Part shown: positions 7,831-12,773 of the stretch, one piece after another
Position numbering within the stretch: position 1 is the stretch's first letter
Layout of the letters: each line of letters opens with the position of its first letter
Assembly (NCBI RefSeq): GCF_000003605.2
Contig: NW_003135334.1
Coordinates: 819,977 to 832,749, forward strand
Direction of reading: 5' to 3'
From: Saccoglossus kowalevskii
Taxonomy: Eukaryota > Hemichordata > Enteropneusta > Harrimaniidae
DNA: 12,773 nucleotides
Notes under the pieces: generated by a model
What the model saw: the letters and a program-made list of their open reading frames with translations, nothing else
Told to the model about the DNA's origin: nothing
The model's database searches: none
Position numbers and translations under genes: made by a program

Positions 7831-8724
7831 TTTCACTTTCATTCAATTTCATTTACTCATATGCAGTGAACGAGTGTATTGAGGAAAAAAAATCATGAAA
7901 ACCGTAACATTTGTAGTAAATTCAAGATTACGTTCTAGCAATAACTTAAACTTGCAAAAATAAAATAAAAAGGCCAGCCTACCTAGCAATGTTTAAAACC
8001 GTTCCAAGAAATACCAGATTTGTCTTATTTTGTCTAATAGAGCAAATATAGTAAGATTGCTTTGTAACAGCTCTATGTACAAACCTGAACTGGTGGCTTT
8101 CATATTCTAGTTAAGAAACCCTACCAATTTACATGTATAATCCCTCTATTCAGTTACCATAGATTGTAATTTCGGTAAAGATGCTTTGGACTCATTAAAT
8201 GAACATATAAATTTAATCATGATATTGATCCTGAGCCTTTGATCCCCTGAGACATTCATCAACTCTGTTAATTTAAAACATCCCGTACTCAATAGAAATT
8301 GTCTGAAACTGACACTATTGCAAAAACTGACACTTCACTTAAAACGAAATGAAAATTCATGTTAGCATATTCAATTAGTGTGACTATCGAAAGACAGATC
8401 TGTATGTGACAGTGAATTTAATACAATATATATTAACTATAGTGCCACATGTGACAGTCCAATTTAATAAATTACATTAATAAGTACAGTTTTTTTTTTC
8501 TTCAAATTTCTCTGCATTTTTGGGTATAACAGATAATACTAAAATAAACCACACTAAAAGAATAAAATACTCAACTACACCGTGTCTATTGGTATTCTAA
8601 ATAATGTCCATATTATCAAACATTATTTTTACCTTAGAACAAGTCAAAAATGCAACAAAGCACTCAACTAATTAACAGCAAAGTACTGTAACAGCATTCC
8701 TCTGTTCATGCGATTGCAGCTACA
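7831..8724. other. AT-rich non-coding stretch
   Basis: No gene was recognised. It holds ACATGTA at 8131-8137, two AAACTGACACT words 20 bases apart near 8305-8335, the diverged tandem pair at 8404-8490 and a T10 run at 8490-8499. Confidence 0.5.
8404..8490 (+). repeat. Diverged 45-bp tandem pair
   Basis: ATGTGACAGT begins at 8404 and again at 8449. Each copy is followed by AATTTAATA after one or two changed bases, and then by AT-rich sequence that aligns loosely. Two units only, moderately diverged. Confidence 0.5.
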
Positions 8725-8742
8725 TCTACTGCATTATGGGTA
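8725..8742 (-). promoter_or_regulatory. ZNF143/Staf-like motif
   Basis: Read on the minus strand, TACCCATAATGCAGTAGA fits the Staf/ZNF143 consensus YWCCCRNMATSCMYYRCR, as I remember it, at 16 of 18 positions, including the whole ACCCATAATGC core. Such sites cluster near transcription starts of animal genes. Here the site overlaps the start codon of the exon candidate at 8736. A fragment of an unrelated repeat carrying GCATTATGGGTA would look the same. Confidence 0.3.
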
Positions 8743-8914
8743 AATGGCACTTGAGAGAAGTGAAAACAAGCAACGAATTAGGGTTAATTAAAAACCAAGA
8801 GACTGATAATGAGGAATTGACGATGAGGGAAGCTATTTCACAGAGGAGAGGGGGAAAGCAAGGCTACATTGATTTCCATAATAGGACAAGTTGGCTCTTT
8901 GGACGAGTTAACAA
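8736..8914 (+). CDS. Weak candidate first coding exon, unknown product
   Basis: An open frame starts at ATG 8736 in a good animal start context (A at -3, G at +4). It gives a hydrophilic, charged peptide beginning MGKWHLREVK. The frame stops at 8916-8918, but that stop lies inside GTAAGC (8915-8920), which reads as a plausible splice donor. Splicing there would end the exon after about 59 codons. A purine-rich run (about 8840-8863) resembles exonic splicing enhancers. The stretch looks more GC-rich than its surroundings. No protein family is recognised, there is no partner exon in view, and chance remains the simplest explanation. Confidence 0.12.
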
Positions 8915-8920
8915 GTAAGC

Positions 8921-9590
8921 AGAGTTGGAGTCTAATAATATTTTCAAGAATATCTAACCCAAACGCAGAATGTAAGCATCATCACGATTGGTCCTATTTG
9001 CTGAAAGTTGAAGTTCAGGTTGCCGTGACTGTAAAACACAGTCACCATGAAGTGCATGTAAAAACATTTTATATGTGTTGTATAGACTGCATGGGACCCA
9101 TACCATATACAGCACATCATAACAACAATGTCCTGCCATGCTTCATTGCAATAATCATTACATATTGCAACATTTTAAGTTAACACAACAGCATTTGAAT
9201 TGAGAAGTCACTCAACCATATTATTGATATTTTAATCATAGAAAATAGACACAGGATATTGATGGACAGTTTGAAAGATTATTAATTCCTTATATTTTAT
9301 TAACACTTATTCTGCAACACTGAAATATACGACTATGAGATACATTTCACATGTAATAGCCTTGTGATGTAATCCTCACACATTTATATTTTGGCCTATT
9401 TCTCGGTTTAAATCCACCATCAATCTTTCATTCACATAAAGCTAAATAATCAATCAGCATTACACAGCTAGGCATATACCACTGAAGAGTTATAAAATTG
9501 TACATAAATGTGTTGAGATTCCAACATAAAAAGAAATGTCCTATTTATTCTAATTTAGGCGTTATATTTGCAGCATTTCAATCTTTCCTG
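8921..9590. other. Non-coding stretch; chance open frames only
   Basis: The longest open frame of the window (8869-9183, 104 codons) runs through here. Its peptide shows no domain or sensible composition, and it overlaps the exon candidate in another frame. ACATGTA occurs at 9349-9355. Nothing else was recognised. Confidence 0.5.
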
Positions 9591-9669
9591 CTTTTTGTCG
9601 TCACTGACGCCCGTTCAAGAATACTGTTTATTGTTACTGAACGTGTAAAAACTCTGTGGCGACAAAGAG
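9591..9669. repeat. Imperfect 79-bp inverted repeat
   Basis: CTTTTTGTCGTCAC (9591-9604) and GTGGCGACAAAGAG (9656-9669) are inverse to each other at 12 of 14 positions. Further in, CGTTCA (9612-9617) pairs with TGAACG (9638-9643). The block has several CpG dinucleotides in a region that otherwise has few. It may be a decayed foldback element or a structured RNA segment. No target duplications were identified. A 94-codon open frame (9498-9782) crosses it and is probably accidental. Confidence 0.5.
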
Positions 9670-9766
9670 CTGTTATCATTGTGAAAAGTGCTTATTTTTT
9701 CACTAAAATGAACACCAAAACACCATTTGTCATTGCCTACATATTACATATTACTTTCGGTGCGGA

Positions 9767-9786
9767 CCACGTGGCATTCTGATTGG
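9767..9786. promoter_or_regulatory. CACGTG E-box beside a CTGATTGG Y-box
   Basis: CCACGTGG (9767-9774) is a palindrome with a canonical CACGTG E-box, and CTGATTGG (9779-9786) is the inverted CCAAT (NF-Y) form. Only four bases separate them. E-box and CCAAT pairs at close range are common in animal promoters. No transcript start is visible, and both motifs are short. Confidence 0.3.
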
Positions 9787-10340
9787 ACTGTTCTACAGTT
9801 GATTGTTCATTATGCGCTTGTGTTTCTTTCTATTTGAAACTTGTTCCCTACTTTTCATCATGAAACAAATATTGAAAAAACAAAACAATACAATTGACCA
9901 TATGTTATGACCCTGGGTGTCTACACTGCAGCATTCAGTGCTGAAAAGTACAGAAAAACCTACAAATATAATGAGCTTACACACTGAGTACTATTTTACT
10001 CGTTTCAATATTAAATTTACAATGGTTTGTTTGCTGTTAACAAATTTACTGGAAAAAAAGAAAAAGAACAAATAGCGACCACATGTTGCGGTGAAATGAT
10101 ATTTAATAACATCAGCATTGTCAGACACCTAGCATGATTTGTGAATTGTAAGGTGCATACGGTCACATTTATACACATAAAAATAAAGGGCAAATATTTC
10201 AAATGTGAAACGTTTAATAATGTGTCAGTTCATTCACCAAAAAATATTTCACCTATATTAATAATGCACTATACAGGTTTCTGGGCTTTTTCATATTGCA
10301 GATTTATTCAGAAGCTAACAACTTGTTGGCGTAGATATTT
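9787..10340. other. AT-rich non-coding stretch
   Basis: Small open frames on both strands here (e.g. 9793-9984 minus, 10141-10377 plus) show no domain and are taken as chance. No repeat was recognised. Confidence 0.5.
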
Positions 10341-10436
10341 AAATTTTTTCACAAATTTTCTCCCATTCCAGAGGTGATAATATGGCAATAAAGCTGCTTT
10401 TTGAGCAGGGCTATTCTGGAACAAAGGGTGAAAAAA
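10341..10436. repeat. Long imperfect hairpin with nested stems
   Basis: Three nested arm pairs can be read: TTTTTTCAC (about 10344-10352) with GTGAAAAAA (10428-10436), TTCCAGA (10366-10372) with TCTGGAA (10415-10421), and CTGCT (10394-10398) with AGCAG (10404-10408) closing a 5-base loop. Spacers between the arms are unequal. It could be a decayed foldback element or an RNA fold. It is not a good microRNA precursor because the stems are interrupted. Confidence 0.45.
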
Positions 10437-11472
10437 GTTCGTAAAATTAAGAATGTTGCGTTGGCAAAATATTATGTTTAAAATATATTTACATGTGATT
10501 CTTTCATTGACAGACAATTCGGTAACTAACATTTTTTTTTTATAATTTTTATCATAAATTTATGTGAATTCAGAACAGCTCTACAAATTTGCTGCATTTC
10601 ACAGAGAATTCTCTGTAACGAAAGAAAGAAGAGAGAACCAGACAGAAAAGAAACATTTAAATCAGATGTTGGATGGATTATGTGAATAACATGAATAAGC
10701 CTTGACAAGTAATAATCATGCTCATTGTCAGCTGTATTTGAATGCTGGGATTTAAACTAGATTTAAATCACATTTCTGCTGATAAAACCCAGATAAATTA
10801 GGTAATACAAGATTAGAGATGTCTTTGCTGCGTCATTTCTGTTGTTCTCATCAATAAATCACTCACACAGCACAGAGAGTGGGTTAAAACCTCTTACTAA
10901 GTGATCAAAACATGTTCATAATTACAACATCCAGCATATTTCACAGTCAGTATGTAGACCATATCTATCGCTATAATCTTGCGTTCGTACACTAGGAAAA
11001 CAACTTTTTATCTTTCAGTGTTAATTATTTTGTTATTGCCCTTAGCTTGTAGTGATCTTTACTGCTGTACTTTCCAAAGTCATTGTCATGTAAATAAATA
11101 AATGTAAATATTTTAACAGAATCAAATCAATGTATGAACTATAAATACAAAAGCACACATGTATTTTTTATAAACATTATTAATGGCCACCAGTCGGCCA
11201 CAACTTCAAATACACTGCAAAGTGACACGCATATATACATTTGAGTGCAATATTCATGAAAAGTCGTCAAAGTGCATGCTATATTGAAATACAACTGAAA
11301 ATTATCTTGCGTTTGAATTATACCCATCAATATATGTCATAGAAAACCCCTTCCTTCCTGAGGCATGTGTACAAGTATAACCTGATACATACTTATTGTG
11401 ATTTTTATAAATTTTATCTACAATACACATGGAGTGGAGTTGAGAAAAACGTTGTCATAATAATACATCAAG
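10437..11472. other. AT-rich non-coding stretch with a 16-bp palindrome
   Basis: The palindrome ACAGAGAATTCTCTGT lies at 10601-10616 and is followed by a purine-rich run (about 10619-10652). ACATGTA occurs at 11157-11163. No gene was recognised. Confidence 0.5.
10601..10616. other. Perfect 16-bp palindrome
   Basis: ACAGAGAATTCTCTGT is perfectly self-complementary. It does not match a dimer site I can name with confidence; the GAATTC centre lacks the two-base spacing of a heat-shock element. Confidence 0.4.
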
Positions 11473-11509
11473 ATGTGATGATTTATAACATGAAAAGTAT
11501 AAATCACAT
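11473..11509. other. 12-bp stem hairpin with a 3-base bulge
   Basis: TATAAATCACAT (11498-11509) is the exact inverse of ATGTGAT plus TTATA at 11473-11487, where the left arm carries a repeated GAT as a bulge. The loop is 10 bases. It is AT-rich with no terminator-like T run, so no function is assigned. Confidence 0.5.
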
Positions 11510-11815
11510 TTAACACTAATTTCACAAAATTTAAACCAAGCTATCGAAGCTGAAAAGAGAAAACTCCCATGCACCAAGGATATTTCTATAACAAGGAATT
11601 AACCTACGTTATTTGAAACAGCTGCATAATACAATCATTTTCCAGTTTCTAGGCACAGAGACGTACACTGGTACAGTTATTATTGATAAATGCCAACTTT
11701 CCCCAGGCAAGATATTACCATGAAATACTCATTTTTTTCTCATTAGACCACATATAGCAGAAGATAAATCCTCCAGCAATTTTAATCCCAGAACTCCTAG
11801 CTTGAGTTTTGATTA
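11510..11815. other. Non-coding stretch, nothing recognised
   Basis: No repeat or strong promoter element was recognised upstream of the small open frame at 11816. Confidence 0.5.
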
Positions 11816-12022
11816 ATGGCGGAAATGATCCTAAACCTATTTCTGTTATGGAGTCTCCTCACAGTTTCCTCCTCTAATACTAGGGCAGTAGAACATAATT
11901 ACGGATACGTGAATCCACTGTGCTCAAGCGGAAATATATTATACATGATGTATATACGCCATTCATTTTATTCCAAAAGATTCAATTATGATGTCAGATC
12001 TCAGTGGCAAACTGTGAAGTAA
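11816..12022 (+). CDS. Weak candidate small secreted peptide or first exon
   Basis: A 68-codon frame starts ATGGCGGAAATG, a form seen at animal 5' ends where YY1-like and ETS-like (CGGAAAT) sites overlap the start. The first residues, MAEMILNLFLLWSLLTVSSS, look like a cleavable signal peptide: a short polar start, an eight- to ten-residue hydrophobic core rich in Leu, then small residues. The remainder has a single cysteine and no recognised domain. It could be a short secreted peptide, a first exon, or chance. The start context is mediocre (T at -3, G at +4). No TATA box or polyadenylation context was singled out. Confidence 0.13.
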   Translation: MAEMILNLFLLWSLLTVSSSNTRAVEHNYGYVNPLCSSGNILYMMYIRHSFYSKRFNYDVRSQWQTVK

Positions 12023-12217
12023 AGCCTTCCTTTCATGATCAGCAGGGTATTCAATTTAAGTCGTTTACAGGAAAGGTGATAGCCAAGATAAAACCCAATC
12101 CTCATACATTATGACAGATACAATGTATAGAGATGGACATTGTGTACAATCTAATAACAGTTAAGTTCCACAGAATATCCTGTGTCATATAGCACTATAA
12201 TGCTCACACAATGATGT
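12023..12217. other. Non-coding spacer before the minisatellite
   Basis: Nothing was recognised. The change to C-rich sequence at about 12218 is abrupt. Confidence 0.5.
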
Positions 12218-12773
12218 CCCTGCCAAGCCCCACCACCATCCAGGTTTACTCTTCCACTGCCAGGCCAAGCCCCACCACTATCCAGGTTTACTCTTCCACT
12301 GCCAAGCCAAGCCCCACCACCATCCAGGTTTACTCTTCCCCTGCCATGCCAAGCCCCACCACCATCCAGGTTTACTCTTCCACTGCCAAGCCCCACCACC
12401 ATCCAGGTTTACTCTTCCACTGCCAAGCCAAACCACCATCCAGATTTACTCTTCCACTGCCAAGCCAAGCCCCACCACCATCCAGGTTTACTCTTCCACT
12501 GCCAAGCCAAGCCCCACCACCATCCAGGTTTACTCTTCCCCTGCCAAGCCATGCTCATCACCGTCCAGGTTTACTCTTCCCCTGCCAAGCCATGCCCATC
12601 ACCATCCAGGTTTACTCTTCCCCTGCCAAGCCATGCCCATCACCATCCAGGTTTACTCTTCCACTGCCAAGCCAAGCCCCCACCACCATCCAGGTTTACT
12701 CTTCCACTGCCAAGCCAAGCCCCAGCACTATCCAGGTTTACTCTTCCCCTGCCAAGCCAAGCCCCATCACCAT
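12218..12773 (+). repeat. C-rich 42-bp minisatellite, at least 13 units, cut by window edge
   Basis: CAGGTTTACTCTT (once CAGATTTACTCTT) recurs at 12241, 12283, 12325, 12367, 12404, 12441, 12483, 12525, 12566, 12607, 12648, 12691 and 12733. Spacings are 42, 42, 42, 37, 37, 42, 42, 41, 41, 41, 43 and 42. The remainder of the unit is CCACTGCCAAGCCAAGCC followed by CCACCACCATC. Variants are clustered: three adjacent 41-bp units share GCCATGCYCATCACC, which points to local spread by slippage or unequal exchange. The plus strand is nearly free of G, and the minus strand has closely spaced GG and GGGG runs. A minus-strand open frame (12151-12402) gives a 14-residue repeat with NLDGGGAW, but the 37-, 41- and 43-bp units break the frame, so coding is unlikely. 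Confidence 0.97.

Noticed and set aside
8869-9183. Longest open frame, 104 codons
   Set aside because: The peptide shows no domain and unusual composition, and it overlaps a different candidate frame. This length is expected by chance in 12.8 kb.
9405-9415. GGTTTAAATCC, like a tRNA T-arm
   Set aside because: No matching A-box, acceptor stem or anticodon arm could be placed upstream.
9498-9782. 94-codon open frame with a hydrophobic segment
   Set aside because: It crosses an inverted repeat and ends in a motif cluster. No family is recognised and there is no start or splice support.
10604-10613. Centre of the 10601-10616 palindrome as a heat-shock site
   Set aside because: GAA and TTC are adjacent without the two-base gap that the element requires.
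1-12773. Any transposase, reverse transcriptase, viral or toxin gene
   Set aside because: No frame long enough or with recognisable motifs was found on either strand.

Overview
This window looks like non-coding nuclear DNA from an animal. It is AT-rich and has stops in all six frames at short intervals. The longest open frames are about 60-104 codons; none shows a conserved domain I recognise and none is arranged like an operon. No prokaryotic signals (operons, consistent ribosome binding sites), rRNA, tRNA, CRISPR array or reverse-transcriptase/transposase reading frame was seen. The word ACATGTA recurs about ten times. Together with many minisatellites and a short foldback element, this is the texture I associate with marine invertebrate genomes, and bivalve or other lophotrochozoan is my best but weakly supported guess. 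The window is best read as intergenic or intronic sequence.

Layout. Positions 491-898 hold a diverged duplicated segment; its first copy carries a perfect 41-bp tandem duplication that the second copy lacks. A 16-bp perfect palindrome at 1068-1083 is an ideal RFX X-box, and paired hairpins follow at 1151-1208. Positions 2099-2226 are a 16-bp minisatellite (8 units). A short module with two ATGCAAAT octamers occurs at 2944-3022 and again, diverged, at 7744-7830. Positions 4692-4830 hold a decayed three-unit tandem repeat. Positions 5757-6299 are a 43-bp satellite-like array with strict A/B alternation, giving an 86-bp higher-order unit. A second perfect X-box palindrome (6701-6714) lies 10 bases before a 200-bp foldback element (6727-6926) that has about 30-bp terminal inverted repeats and flanking TA, consistent with a Tc1/mariner-type MITE. 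Positions 8690-8920 contain the least unlikely exon candidate, with a ZNF143-like motif at its start codon. Positions 9591-9786 and 10341-10436 carry inverted repeats and a CACGTG/CTGATTGG pair. A small ORF at 11816-12022 begins with a signal-peptide-like stretch. From 12218 to the right edge runs a C-rich 42-bp minisatellite of at least 13 units, which is cut by the window boundary.

No set of cooperating genes can be described. The most interesting signals are regulatory or structural: the cluster of RFX X-box-like sites, the duplicated twin-octamer module, the dimeric higher-order array and the MITE. All functional readings are inference from motif appearance. The coordinates and repeat periods were read directly from the sequence by hand.
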